Positions 17,269-26,202 of a stretch of 64,000 nt of DNA are shown piece by piece (the stretch's first letter is position 1; every line of letters starts with the position of its first letter). Below the pieces are notes generated by a model, which was not told the DNA's origin, ran no database searches, and saw nothing but the letters and a program-made list of their open reading frames with translations. Source of the stretch: Pseudomonas viridiflava (GTDB lineage Bacteria; Pseudomonadota; Gammaproteobacteria; Pseudomonadales; Pseudomonadaceae); NCBI RefSeq assembly GCF_900589395.1, contig NZ_UUIS01000073.1:82312-146311 (forward strand), written 5' to 3'. The position numbers were made by a program, and so were the translations under genes.

Positions 17269-17577
17269 ATGACCCAACAAGAGCTTGAACGCTTGCAGCA
17301 GCACCCCGACTTCATCGACCTGGTGCGGCGCAAGCAGCGCCTGACCTGGTCGCTGACCCTGACCATGCTCGCCATCTATTACGGCTTCGTGCTGGTGATG
17401 GCCTTCGCCCCACAGGTACTGGGCCGCTCGCTCAGCGGCGGGGTCATGACCTGGGGCATTCCGCTGGCCATCACCGTGATCGTCCTGTCGTTCGTACTCA
17501 CGGCGTTCTATGTGCGCCAGACCAACCAGGTGCTCGACCCGCTGGCCGCCCGTCTGTTGCAGGAGACCCGCCCATGA
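17269..17577 (+). CDS. DUF485 (YjcH-like) small membrane protein
   Basis: A 102-residue protein with two hydrophobic segments (about residues 27-47 LTLTMLAIYYGFVLVMAFAP and 60-83 TWGIPLAITVIVLSFVLTAF) and a short basic N-terminal helix. DUF485 proteins usually sit directly upstream of acetate/phenylacetate-type sodium:solute symporters, as YjcH does before ActP. Here the stop overlaps the start of paaL by 4 bp. An accessory role in PaaL membrane insertion or activity is plausible but not established. Confidence 0.88.
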   Translation: MTQQELERLQQHPDFIDLVRRKQRLTWSLTLTMLAIYYGFVLVMAFAPQVLGRSLSGGVMTWGIPLAITVIVLSFVLTAFYVRQTNQVLDPLAARLLQETRP

Positions 17578-19220
17578 AGGCCGTGTCGCTTTTTGCCCTC
17601 ACCGGCGGCCTGTTGCTCAGCGGTGCGGCCCTGGCCGCCGAGCCGGCCACCCGGCCGTTGAACTGGCATGCCATCGGCATGTTCCTGGTGTTCGTGCTGT
17701 TCACCCTGGGCGTGACCCGCTGGGCGGCGCTGCGCACCCGTTCGACCAGTGATTTCTACACCGCCGGCGGCGGCATCACCGGTTTCCAGAACGGCCTGGC
17801 GATTGCCGGCGACATGATCAGCGCGGCGTCCTTCCTGGGCATCTCGGCGATGATCTTCATGGCCGGCTACGATGGCCTTCTCTATTCGCTGGGCGTGGTG
17901 GCGGCCTGGCCGATCATCCTGTTCCTGATTGCCGAGCGCCTGCGCAACCTGGGCAAGTACACCTTTGCCGACGTGGTCTCGTACCGCCTGGAACAGACCC
18001 CGATCCGCATCACCGCCGCCCTGGGCACGCTGATCGTGGCACTGATGTACCTGATGGCGCAGATGGTCGGCGCCGGCAAACTGATCGAGCTGCTGTTCGG
18101 CATCTCCTACCTGCAAGCGGTGCTGCTGGTCGGCGTGCTGATGGTGTTCTACGTGACCTTCGGCGGCATGCTGGCCACCACCTGGGTACAGATCATCAAG
18201 GCGGTGATGCTGCTGTGCGGTGCCAGCTTCATGGCCTTCATGGTGCTGCGTCACTTCAACTTCAGCCCCGAGGCGATGTTTGCCGGTGCTGCGGCCGTGC
18301 ATGCCAAGGGCGTGGCGATCATGGCGCCGGGCGGCATGCTCAGCAACCCGATCGACACCCTGTCGCTGGCCGTGGGCATGATGTTCGGCACCGCCGGCCT
18401 GCCGCACATCCTGATGCGTTTCTTCACCGTCAAGGACGCCCGTGAAGCGCGCAAGAGCGTGCTCTACGCCACCGGTTTCATCGGCTACTTCTACCTGCTG
18501 CTGATCGCCATCGGCTTTGGTGCCATCGTCATGGTCGGTACCGATCCTGCTTTTCGCAACAGCGCCGGCGCCATCATCGGTGGCGGCAACATGGTCGCGG
18601 TGCACCTGGCGCAAGCGGTGGGCGGCAGCCTGTTCCTGGGCTTTATCTCGGCGGTGGCATTCGCCACGATCCTGGCGGTGGTGGCCGGCCTGGCGCTGTC
18701 CGGCGCCTCGGCGGTGGCCCATGACCTGTATGCCTGTGTGATCCGCAAGGGCAAAGCCACCGAGCGCGAAGAAATGCGCATGTCGCGCCTGACCACCCTG
18801 GTGATCGGCGTGCTGGCGGTGATCCTCGGCATCCTCTTCGAGTCGCAGAACATCGCGTTCCTGTCCGGGCTGGTGCTGGCGATTGCCGCGTCGGTGAATT
18901 TCCCGGTGCTGTTTCTCTCGATGTTCTGGAAGGGCCTGACCACCCGCGGTGCGGTGGCCGGCAGCCTGGCCGGACTGATCTCGGCGGTGGTGCTGCTGGT
19001 GCTGAGTCCTGTGGTGTGGGTCAAGGTGCTGGGCAATGACAGCGCGCTGTTCCCGTATTCGAACCCGGCGCTGTTCTCGATGACCTGCGCCTTTGTCGGC
19101 GCCTGGCTGTTCTCGGTCACCGACCAGTCGGAACGCGCCCAGGCCGAACGCGGCCGCTACATGGCGCAGTTCATTCGCTCGATGACAGGCTTTGGCGCAG
19201 CAGGCGCCAGCCGGCACTGA
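17574..19220 (+). CDS. paaL: PaaL, phenylacetate permease (sodium:solute symporter family)
   Basis: A 548-residue inner-membrane symporter of the SSS family, close to ActP. It starts with a cleavable-looking signal (MKAVSLFALTGGLLLSGAALA), as ActP does, then about 13 membrane segments. The family block DFYTAGGGITGFQNGLAIAG is clear, and AGDMISAASFLGISA is the sodium-binding region. The substrate is assigned by location between paaE and paaM; by sequence alone acetate or another short carboxylate would be possible. Confidence 0.92.
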   Translation: MKAVSLFALTGGLLLSGAALAAEPATRPLNWHAIGMFLVFVLFTLGVTRWAALRTRSTSDFYTAGGGITGFQNGLAIAGDMISAASFLGISAMIFMAGYDGLLYSLGVVAAWPIILFLIAERLRNLGKYTFADVVSYRLEQTPIRITAALGTLIVALMYLMAQMVGAGKLIELLFGISYLQAVLLVGVLMVFYVTFGGMLATTWVQIIKAVMLLCGASFMAFMVLRHFNFSPEAMFAGAAAVHAKGVAIMAPGGMLSNPIDTLSLAVGMMFGTAGLPHILMRFFTVKDAREARKSVLYATGFIGYFYLLLIAIGFGAIVMVGTDPAFRNSAGAIIGGGNMVAVHLAQAVGGSLFLGFISAVAFATILAVVAGLALSGASAVAHDLYACVIRKGKATEREEMRMSRLTTLVIGVLAVILGILFESQNIAFLSGLVLAIAASVNFPVLFLSMFWKGLTTRGAVAGSLAGLISAVVLLVLSPVVWVKVLGNDSALFPYSNPALFSMTCAFVGAWLFSVTDQSERAQAERGRYMAQFIRSMTGFGAAGASRH

Positions 19221-19248
19221 TCAACCTTACCCGGACGGAATAACAAGA

Positions 19249-20484
19249 ATGCACACGATCCGTATCACTGCCTCGCTGCTGGCCGCTGCCAGTGCCACCC
19301 TGGCCGGCAGCGCCATGGCCGGCTTTGTGGAAGACAGCAAGGCCAGCCTGGAAATGCGCAATTTCTACCTGAATCGCGATTTTCGCCAGAGCAACGCGCC
19401 CCAGGCCAAGGCCGAAGAATGGGCCCAGGGCTTTACCGCACGCTTCGAATCGGGCTTTACCGAAGGCACGATCGGTGTGGGCGTCGATGCCATTGGCGAG
19501 CTGGGAATCAAGCTCGACTCCAGCCGCGACCGGCGCAACACGGGCCTGCTGGCCTTTGACCCGGCGAGCGGCGAACCGGTGGACGACTACAGCGAACTGG
19601 GCGTGGCGGGCAAGTTGCGTTTCTCCAAAACGGTATTGAAGGTCGGTACCCTGCAACCGACCTTGCCGGTGGTGACCTACAACGACACGCGGCTGCTGTC
19701 CTCGACCTTTCAGGGCGGCATGCTGACCTCCAGGGAAATCGACGGCCTGACCGTCAATGCCGGGCGCCTGACCCGCGCCAACCTGCGTGACTCCTCCAGC
19801 CGCGACGACATCGGCTACGGCGCGGCCAGCAGCGACGCCTTCGACTTTGCCGGCGGCAGCTACGCGATCAACCCGACACTCACGGCCAGCTACTACTACG
19901 GCAAACTGGAGAATATCTATCGCCAGCACTTCGTGGGCCTGGTGCACACCCAGCCCTTGGGTGAAAAGCTCAGCCTGCGCAGCGACCTGCGTTATTTCGA
20001 CAGCGGCAACGACGGCCAGCAACGTGCCGGGCGCATCGACAACCGCAACATCAACGGCATGTTCACCCTGACCCACGGCGGGCATAAATTCGGCCTGGGC
20101 TTCCAGCAGTTGTCCGGCGACAGCGCCTTTCCGTTTCTCAATGGAGGCGACCCGTACTCGGTCAACCTGGTGACCTTCAACACCTTCACCCGCGCCGGGG
20201 AGGACGCCTGGCAACTGCGCTACGACTATGACTTTGCCGCCCTGGGCGTGCCGGGCCTGACCTTCATGACCCGCTATGTCGACGGTCGCAACGCCCGCAC
20301 CGCCACCGGCGACCACGGCGAGGAATGGGAACGCAACACCGACATCGCCTATGTGCTGCAAAGCGGCCCGCTCAAGGGCCTGAGCCTGCGCTGGCGTAAC
20401 CTGACCTTTCGCTCGGGCAACGGCCTGAGCACCGACCTGGACGAAAACCGCCTGATCGTCGGCTACACCCTGGCGCTCTGGTAA
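19249..20484 (+). CDS. paaM: PaaM, OprD-family outer-membrane porin for phenylacetate
   Basis: The 411-residue protein has a signal peptide ending GSAMA and the OprD-family start GFVEDSKASLEMRNFYLNRD. Later family blocks are GLLAFDPASGEPVDDYSELG, LGTLQPTLPVVTYNDTRLL and the C-terminal strand ending LIVGYTLALW. OprD proteins are substrate-specific 18-strand channels. Following paaL directly, it matches the phenylacetate porin PhaK/PaaM of Pseudomonas. I chose the ATG at 19249 because the upstream in-frame start lies in paaL and lacks a signal sequence. Confidence 0.93.
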   Translation: MHTIRITASLLAAASATLAGSAMAGFVEDSKASLEMRNFYLNRDFRQSNAPQAKAEEWAQGFTARFESGFTEGTIGVGVDAIGELGIKLDSSRDRRNTGLLAFDPASGEPVDDYSELGVAGKLRFSKTVLKVGTLQPTLPVVTYNDTRLLSSTFQGGMLTSREIDGLTVNAGRLTRANLRDSSSRDDIGYGAASSDAFDFAGGSYAINPTLTASYYYGKLENIYRQHFVGLVHTQPLGEKLSLRSDLRYFDSGNDGQQRAGRIDNRNINGMFTLTHGGHKFGLGFQQLSGDSAFPFLNGGDPYSVNLVTFNTFTRAGEDAWQLRYDYDFAALGVPGLTFMTRYVDGRNARTATGDHGEEWERNTDIAYVLQSGPLKGLSLRWRNLTFRSGNGLSTDLDENRLIVGYTLALW

Positions 20485-20503
20485 AGGCACTCGATACCGC
20501 CCT

Positions 20504-20655
20504 GTAGGAGCGCGCTCTGCCCGCGACCGGCTGCGTTAGCAGTCGTAAATTTGTGGCGTTTCGCAAATTTTGAATGTGTTCACAACCACGAATTTGTAGC
20601 GTTTCATCAATTTTGCGAGCGCTACGCACTCGGTCGCGGGCAAGCGCGCTCCTAC
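20504..20655. repeat. Palindromic doublet repeat, copy 3 (inverted orientation)
   Basis: Ends are GTAGGAGCGCGCTCTGCCCG and GCGGGCAAGCGCGCTCCTAC. Inside, GCTGCGTTAGCAGTCGTAAA and TTTTGCGAGCGCTACGCAC are the loop sequences of copies 1 and 2 in the opposite order. It occupies most of the paaM-paaZ gap. Confidence 0.85.
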
Positions 20656-20703
20656 CAGGCGCCCGTCCTTGAATGATTGGAATGACCCATGGAGACTTTC
20701 CTG

Positions 20704-22758
20704 ATGAGCAACGCCCCTACCCTGCAAAGCTTCATCGGCGGCCGCTGGATCGGCCAGCATGGCGCCTCGATTCTGCGCAGCGCCATCAACGGCCAGGGCA
20801 TCGCCCGCACCCATGAAGAATCACCGGATTTCGGCGAGGCGCTGGATCACGCGCGGCAACAGGGCCTGAGCCAGTTGCTGGCGCTGGACTTCCAGCAGCG
20901 CGCCGCACGCTTGCGCGACCTGGGCAAATACCTGCTCGAACACAAGGAACAGCTCTACGCCTTGTCGCTGCACAGCGGCGCCACCCGTGCTGACAGCTGG
21001 GTCGACATCGAAGGCGGTGCCGGCACCCTGTTCGCCTACGCCAGCCTGGGCCGGCGCGAACTGCCGTCGGGCAACCTGGTGCATGAAGGCCCGGCCATGC
21101 CGCTGGGCAAGCTGGGCCAGTTTGTCGGCAGCCACATCCTGGTGCCGCGCGGCGGCGTCGCGGTGCACATCAATGCGTTCAATTTCCCGATCTGGGGCAT
21201 GCTGGAAAAGTTCGCGCCCAGCTTTCTGGCCGGCATGCCGTGCATCGTCAAGCCGGCCACCGCCACCAGCTACCTGACCGAAGCCACCGTACGCCTGATG
21301 CACGCCTCCGGCCTGCTGCCCGCCGGCAGCCTGCAACTGATCATCGGCGGCACCGGTGATCTGCTCGACCGCCTCAACGGCCAGGACGTGGTGACCTTTA
21401 CCGGTTCAGCCGACACCGCCGCCAAGCTGCGGGTCAATGCCAACCTGATTCGCCAGTCGGTGCCGTTCAATGCCGAGGCCGACTCGCTGAACTGCGCCAT
21501 CCTGGCACCGGAAGTCACCCCGGACGATCCTGAGTTCGAGCTGTTCATCAAGGAAGTGGCGCGGGAAATGACGGTCAAGGCCGGCCAGAAGTGCACGGCC
21601 ATCCGCCGCGCCATCGTCCCGGCCCGGCACATCGACGCGGTGGCCGAGAAGCTGCGCGAGCGGCTGGCCAAGGTGGTCACCGGCGATCCGTCGGTGGAAG
21701 GTGTGCGCATGGGCCCGCTGGCCTCCCACGCCCAGCAGAACGATGTGGCCGAGCGCGTGCAGGCCCTGCTGGCCAGCAGCGACCTGCTGATGGGGGCCGG
21801 CGACGGCTTTGCCCCGCGTGGCGAAGGCGTGGCCGAAGGCGCGTTCTTTGCCCCGACCCTGCTGCGCAGCCGCAACCCGCATGCCGAGGGCGGCGCCCAT
21901 GACATCGAAGCCTTTGGCCCGGTCAGCACACTGATGGCCTATGACGACCTGGACGAAGCCATCGCCCTGGCCGCCCGCGGCAAGGGCAGCCTGGTCGCCA
22001 GCCTGATCACCAAAGACCCGAAGGTCGCGGCCAAAGTGGTGCCGGCCGCTGCTGCCCTGCATGGCCGCTTGCACATTCTGGACCGCGAATCGGCGGCCGA
22101 ATCCACCGGCCACGGCTCGCCCCTGCCGCAGCTCAAGCACGGCGGCCCGGGCCGCGCCGGTGGCGGCGAAGAGCTGGGCGGCCTGCGCGCGGTCAAACAC
22201 TACCTGCAACGCACCGCCGTGCAGGGCTCGCCGAGCATGCTGATGGCGGTCACCGGCGAATACGTGCGTGGTGCGGCGTTGTACGAGACCGAGGTGCACC
22301 CGTTCCGCCGCTATTTTGAAGACCTGCACATCGGTGAGTCGTTGCTGACCCACCGCCGCACCGTGACCGAAGCCGACCTGGTCAACTTCGGCTGCCTGTC
22401 CGGCGACCACTTCTATATGCACTTCGATGACATTGCCGCCAAGCAATCGCAGTTCGGCAAACGCATCGCCCACGGCTACTTCGTGCTCTCGGCGGCGGCA
22501 GGGCTGTTCGTTTCGCCGGCACCGGGCCCGGTACTGGCCAACTACGGGCTGGACACCCTGCGCTTCATCAACCCGGTGGGCATCGGCGACACCATCCGGG
22601 CGCGGCTGACCTGCAAGCGCAAGATCGACCAGGGCAAGCTCAGCGCCAAGGACGAACCGCAAGGCGTGGTGGCCTGGGATGTCGAGGTCACCAACCAGGA
22701 CGGCGAGCTGGTGGCCAGCTACGACATCCTGACCCTGGTGCTCAAACGCCCGGCCTGA
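20704..22758 (+). CDS. paaZ: PaaZ, oxepin-CoA hydrolase / semialdehyde dehydrogenase
   Basis: A 684-residue bifunctional enzyme that opens the oxepin-CoA ring and oxidises the resulting semialdehyde. The N-terminal aldehyde dehydrogenase domain (about 1-520) has the general-base Glu258 in FNAEADSLN and nucleophile Cys297 in KAGQKCTAIRR. The C-terminal MaoC-type hydratase domain (about 540-680) has the expected Asp568/His region in LSGDHFYMHFDD and AHGYFVLSAAAG. I chose ATG 20704 because GGAGA lies 8 bp upstream; the ATG at 20689 has no such site. Confidence 0.95.
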   Translation: MSNAPTLQSFIGGRWIGQHGASILRSAINGQGIARTHEESPDFGEALDHARQQGLSQLLALDFQQRAARLRDLGKYLLEHKEQLYALSLHSGATRADSWVDIEGGAGTLFAYASLGRRELPSGNLVHEGPAMPLGKLGQFVGSHILVPRGGVAVHINAFNFPIWGMLEKFAPSFLAGMPCIVKPATATSYLTEATVRLMHASGLLPAGSLQLIIGGTGDLLDRLNGQDVVTFTGSADTAAKLRVNANLIRQSVPFNAEADSLNCAILAPEVTPDDPEFELFIKEVAREMTVKAGQKCTAIRRAIVPARHIDAVAEKLRERLAKVVTGDPSVEGVRMGPLASHAQQNDVAERVQALLASSDLLMGAGDGFAPRGEGVAEGAFFAPTLLRSRNPHAEGGAHDIEAFGPVSTLMAYDDLDEAIALAARGKGSLVASLITKDPKVAAKVVPAAAALHGRLHILDRESAAESTGHGSPLPQLKHGGPGRAGGGEELGGLRAVKHYLQRTAVQGSPSMLMAVTGEYVRGAALYETEVHPFRRYFEDLHIGESLLTHRRTVTEADLVNFGCLSGDHFYMHFDDIAAKQSQFGKRIAHGYFVLSAAAGLFVSPAPGPVLANYGLDTLRFINPVGIGDTIRARLTCKRKIDQGKLSAKDEPQGVVAWDVEVTNQDGELVASYDILTLVLKRPA

Positions 22759-22869
22759 GGTAACGCCTCATCCTGCACCCCGACCACTTCAACCCGGTCG
22801 CGGTGCTGTTTGGCGCGGTACAACGCATGGGGCAGCCCGGGGCGAGAGGATTTCCAGCCCCTGCATGTG

Positions 22870-23619
22870 TCAGCCATCGGCCTGCTCGACCCGATTGCGC
22901 CCGCCCCGCTTGGCCTTGTACAAGGCGCTGTCCGCCTGGCTGTAGGCGCTGTCGAAACAGGTTCCGGCCGGGCTGGCACTGACCCCGAAGCTGGCACAGA
23001 TGCGCCGGTCGACCGGCGCCGGGAACACGTGGGCGGCGATGGCCGTGCACATGGCTTCGGCCAGGGCCAGGCCCTCGGACAACGCACCGCCCGGCAGCAG
23101 CACGGTGAACTCCTCACCGCCTACCCGGCCGATCACCCCGCGCTGACCGACAATCTGGCGCAGGCACTCGACGATGCCGCGAATCACCGCGTCGCCGGCC
23201 GGGTGGCCAAAATCGTCATTGACCTGCTTGAAGTGATCGATATCGAGCACGATCAGTACTGCGCCGGTGCTTTGCAGCATGCCCCTGGCCTGTTCGATCA
23301 CCGCGCCGCGGTTGAGCACACCGGTCAGTGCATCGTGGGTGGCACGGTACTCCAGTTGTTCGGCCAGGGCCTGCAATTGCAGGTTGAGGGCGTTCATGTC
23401 GCGCTCGGCCCGGTCGCTGCGGGTAATCAGGCGCCTCGTTTCACGAATCAGCCGCTCGAAATGCCCGGTCAGTTCGGCCAGTGACTGGCGATACATGGCC
23501 GTATCGGCATCGGCCAGCGCCAGGATCGAGCGCGCCTGCAGCAAGGCCTCGGTCTCGCCGCTGAACAGGTCCAGCGCCTGGTCGGCCCGAACGCTGGACA
23601 CAGAACCTGCAGTTGCCAT
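22870..23619 (-). CDS. siaD: SiaD-like diguanylate cyclase (GGDEF)
   Basis: A 249-residue soluble protein with an N-terminal helical stalk (about residues 25-85, ending NLQLQALAEQLEYRATHD) and a C-terminal GGDEF domain starting DALTGVLNRGAVIEQARG. The active site is GGEEF at residues 167-171. The RxxD inhibitory site expected eight residues upstream is not present; GQRG occupies it. SiaD makes c-di-GMP when bound by SiaC through the stalk. It is the last gene of a four-gene minus-strand run, 12 bp after siaC. Confidence 0.87.
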   Translation of the reverse strand: MATAGSVSSVRADQALDLFSGETEALLQARSILALADADTAMYRQSLAELTGHFERLIRETRRLITRSDRAERDMNALNLQLQALAEQLEYRATHDALTGVLNRGAVIEQARGMLQSTGAVLIVLDIDHFKQVNDDFGHPAGDAVIRGIVECLRQIVGQRGVIGRVGGEEFTVLLPGGALSEGLALAEAMCTAIAAHVFPAPVDRRICASFGVSASPAGTCFDSAYSQADSALYKAKRGGRNRVEQADG

Positions 23620-23631
23620 GACCCATGTTCC

Positions 23632-24021
23632 TCAGGAAATCGACACAGGGTGGTCGTTGAAGGTCAAGGCCGTGAAGTCCGCCTTCAACTCTTCACCAAA
23701 CTCGAAGATCGTTTCGTCTTCTTCGTCGTAATACCAGTTGACCACGATGGTGTTGCCCGCCCCGACAGCGGCGTCGAGGGTGTCGAAAATGCTGAACAGC
23801 ATCTTGGTACTGGAGCTGTTGAAGTACGCCAGGGCAATGTTCGCGGTGATCGAGGCACCGCTGCACTGCGCCAGAAAATCGCGCAGCCGCTGCACCACCG
23901 GCGCATAGAAGGCGGCAGCATTTTCAGGGTACGACTCGCCCTTGAGGCTCAACACGTGCTGGTCGAAGCGAAAGTCGACCTCCGGCGAGGTGGCAGTGGC
24001 TTCGACAAAAAAGTTGTCCAT
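23632..24021 (-). CDS. siaC: SiaC-like (DUF1987) partner-switch protein
   Basis: A 129-residue protein of the SiaC/DUF1987 family. SiaC binds and activates the diguanylate cyclase when unphosphorylated; SiaB phosphorylates it and SiaA dephosphorylates it. The family region LSLKGESYPENAAAFYAPVV and the phosphoacceptor neighbourhood YFNSSSTKMLFSIFD (residues 66-80) are visible; Ser69 lies about where SiaC Thr68 is described. The ATG at 24021 was chosen; a TTG at 24030 is possible, since the AAGGAG site is 12 bp from the ATG and 3 bp from the TTG. Confidence 0.85.
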   Translation of the reverse strand: MDNFFVEATATSPEVDFRFDQHVLSLKGESYPENAAAFYAPVVQRLRDFLAQCSGASITANIALAYFNSSSTKMLFSIFDTLDAAVGAGNTIVVNWYYDEEDETIFEFGEELKADFTALTFNDHPVSIS

Positions 24022-24038
24022 GGCAATCAATCACTCCT

Positions 24039-24614
24039 TCAAATAGTGGCTTTGAGGCAGAACAAGGTGGTGTCCGGGTCTTGCGGCCTGGGCTGGAAGC
24101 TGTACTCCAGCGGGGCACTGGCATCGCGAGCCATGGTCAGAAAACCCAGCCCCGCGCCCTTGCTGCCCTCGGGGGTTTCGGCACGCAGCGATACCTTGTA
24201 GGCCTGTTTGATTTCCTCGATCGACATGCCGCGCAGCGGTTCGAGGCTGGCGCGCAGACGCTCGACTTCGCTGCTGGCCACCGGGTTCGCACACAGCATC
24301 ACAAAGCGGTCGTGGTCGGTGCTGATGCACACCGCGCCCTGACGCAGCCCGGGCGCATCGTCAGCCGACTCGCCCAGCGCATCGGCAGAGTAATGCACGA
24401 TGTTCTGCGACAACTCGATGAACGAGGAGAACAGCTTGCGTCGGGTCGGGGCACCGACGCCGGAGACTTGCAGTTGCAGCTTGACGACTTCGGCCATGGC
24501 CGAAACCACGCTGTGGGAGAAGTAGCCCATGTGGTAGAAAATCACATTGCGCTGCTGGGCAAGGTCGAAAAAGCTGGTGTCCTGCGGCGCGGTGGCGCCT
24601 GGCAAATTAGTCAT
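24039..24614 (-). CDS. siaB: SiaB-like protein kinase
   Basis: A 191-residue protein of the SiaB family, which phosphorylates SiaC using an HATPase-like fold and so switches off the cyclase. Recognisable parts are FFDLAQQRNVIFYHMGYFSH, RRKLFSSFIELSQNIVHYSA (the N-box-like helix with Glu and Asn) and the glycine-rich GSKGAGLGFLTMAR near residue 160. The start overlaps the siaA stop by 8 bp and siaC follows, so the order siaA-siaB-siaC-siaD is intact. Confidence 0.85.
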   Translation of the reverse strand: MTNLPGATAPQDTSFFDLAQQRNVIFYHMGYFSHSVVSAMAEVVKLQLQVSGVGAPTRRKLFSSFIELSQNIVHYSADALGESADDAPGLRQGAVCISTDHDRFVMLCANPVASSEVERLRASLEPLRGMSIEEIKQAYKVSLRAETPEGSKGAGLGFLTMARDASAPLEYSFQPRPQDPDTTLFCLKATI

Positions 24615-25890
24615 CAACGCTCCTGAGTCGCGCGCAAAAGAAAGTCAGATCGTCACGCCGGTTCTGCTGGCCTTGCCAGTGCTCCAGCGCCTGCAACACC
24701 TGCTGGCCGATCTCGGCAGCCGGTTCATCACGGTTGGCCTGCAGCGTCTCCAGCACCCGGCGTTTGCCGAACGCGATGCTTTTGGCGCCGCCAATCTGGT
24801 CGGTCAGCCCGTCGGTGGTGATGAACAGCAGGCTGCCGGGACAGACCGGCACGTTCTGCACCTGCCAGTGGTAGTCCGGTGCGCTGTCGACATAGCCCAC
24901 GCCCATGCGCTGGCCGGCAACGACCTCGAACTGCTCGGCCTGCGGGTGCAACACGTGCAGTGACAAGCGGGCGCCGGCAAAGCGCAGGGACCAGGTGTGA
25001 ATATCGAACCAGAAGAATGCTGCATCCAGGCCATCATCGGACGATGAGGCGCCGTCCCGGCGTTGGGTCTGGTCCTGGCCGAGCATGTGCTTGACGCTCT
25101 TGTTCACCGCCGACAACAGCGCGGCCGGGTTGCGCGGCCCGTACTGATCCAGGGCCTGGCTCAGCGCCGAAGACGCGATCAGGGTCATGAACGCGCCCGG
25201 CACGCCGTGGCCGGTGCAGTCAGCAATGGCGCCGAACCAGCCGTCAGGGTACTGGCCGAAATGATAGAAATCGCCGCCCACCACATCACGCGGCTCCCAG
25301 ACCAGCGCCGCATCGGGCAGGATCGCCGCCAGCGCCTCGCGTGAGGCGCGCAGCATGGCGCGCTGGATAACGCTGGCGTACTCGATGCTCTGCATCATCT
25401 GGCGGTTCTTCTCGGCCTGCATGGCCGCGACCACGGCAATCAATTGCAAACCGCTGCCCAACCCGGCGAAGCGACCTTGGCGCGTGACCACAAAGCCATC
25501 GGCCAGGGCCTTTTCACCGAACTCGACGGTCTTGAAAGTCAATTCCTCGATGCTCATGCCGGCATCGACGATCAACGGCTCCTTGTCCATGAAGGCAATG
25601 CAGCTTTTCTTGTCGTACAGCTCGCGGTGATACAGCTTGCTCATCTGCGACATGAAGATATTGCGGTTGATCAGGCCGATCGGCCGCTGCTGCTCGACCA
25701 CCGCCAGGCACACCAGCTCGCGCTGGTCGGTGAAGATCTCCATCACCTGCGAATTGGGCGCCTCGACATCGATGGCGGGTACGTCGTTGCACAAATCGCC
25801 GGCACACTGATGGTCCCGAGGCACTCGGGGACGCATGAATTGAAAATGCTCTGCTTTCATTGCCAGGCCGTTGCACGTGCGTAAATGCAT
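24607..25890 (-). CDS. siaA: SiaA-like PP2C/SpoIIE phosphatase with CBS-like N-terminus
   Basis: A 427-residue phosphatase that should dephosphorylate SiaC. The PP2C/SpoIIE domain fills about residues 195-425, with the metal-binding Asp207 in VVGGDFYHF, Asp224 in ADCTGHGVPGAFMT, then FITTDGLTDQ and RRDDLTFF. The first ~170 residues have no membrane segment and look like a CBS pair (AVVEQQRPIGLINRNIFMSQ, later DGFVVTRQGRFAGLGSG). A SPxxI-like linker helix (QMMQSIEYASVIQRAML) joins the two. The described SiaA of P. aeruginosa has a membrane sensor instead. An ATG at 25860 is an alternative start. Confidence 0.82.
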   Translation of the reverse strand: MHLRTCNGLAMKAEHFQFMRPRVPRDHQCAGDLCNDVPAIDVEAPNSQVMEIFTDQRELVCLAVVEQQRPIGLINRNIFMSQMSKLYHRELYDKKSCIAFMDKEPLIVDAGMSIEELTFKTVEFGEKALADGFVVTRQGRFAGLGSGLQLIAVVAAMQAEKNRQMMQSIEYASVIQRAMLRASREALAAILPDAALVWEPRDVVGGDFYHFGQYPDGWFGAIADCTGHGVPGAFMTLIASSALSQALDQYGPRNPAALLSAVNKSVKHMLGQDQTQRRDGASSSDDGLDAAFFWFDIHTWSLRFAGARLSLHVLHPQAEQFEVVAGQRMGVGYVDSAPDYHWQVQNVPVCPGSLLFITTDGLTDQIGGAKSIAFGKRRVLETLQANRDEPAAEIGQQVLQALEHWQGQQNRRDDLTFFCARLRSVDD

Positions 25891-26202
25891 GACCCTAAAC
25901 CGGCGATGTTAAAGTGATATTACAAAGCACCCAATGCCGATGAACGGTGCTCTTTTCACTGGGTATCGAATCTCCTTGTGTAGGAGCGCGCTCTGCCCGC
26001 GACCGAGTGCGTAGCGCTCGCAAAATCTCCAAAACGCAGAAAATCTGCAGCGAATGACCGAAAAATTTATGAAACGCTGAAAATTTACGACTGCTAACGC
26101 AGCCGGTCGCGGGCAGAGCGCGCTCCTACGGGGGGTCAATTTCAAGTCAGAAGGTTCTTTTGTACTTGATCAATGCACGCGGCTCCTGACGCCAGTCCCT
26201 GA
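25891..26202. other. Intergenic region siaA to lysR gene
   Basis: This 312-bp gap between siaA (leftward) and the 3' end of the leftward LysR gene contains palindromic doublet copy 4 (25980-26129). It also holds the presumed siaA promoter at about 25891-25975. No promoter match is strong enough to place, and no gene was seen. Confidence 0.6.
25980..26129. repeat. Palindromic doublet repeat, copy 4
   Basis: Ends are GTAGGAGCGCGCTCTGCCCG and CGGGCAGAGCGCGCTCCTAC. The loop has GTGCGTAGCGCTCGCAAAAT at the left and ATTTACGACTGCTAACGCAG at the right, as in copies 1 and 2. The central ~50 bp differs. Confidence 0.85.

Noticed and set aside
17508..19217. 569-codon minus-strand frame opposite paaL
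   Set aside because: Antisense shadow, low-complexity His/Gln/Arg composition, no start context or family sequence.
22300..22760. Possibility that the C-terminal MaoC domain of paaZ is a separate gene
   Set aside because: The frame is continuous from the dehydrogenase domain, and this fusion is the normal PaaZ architecture.
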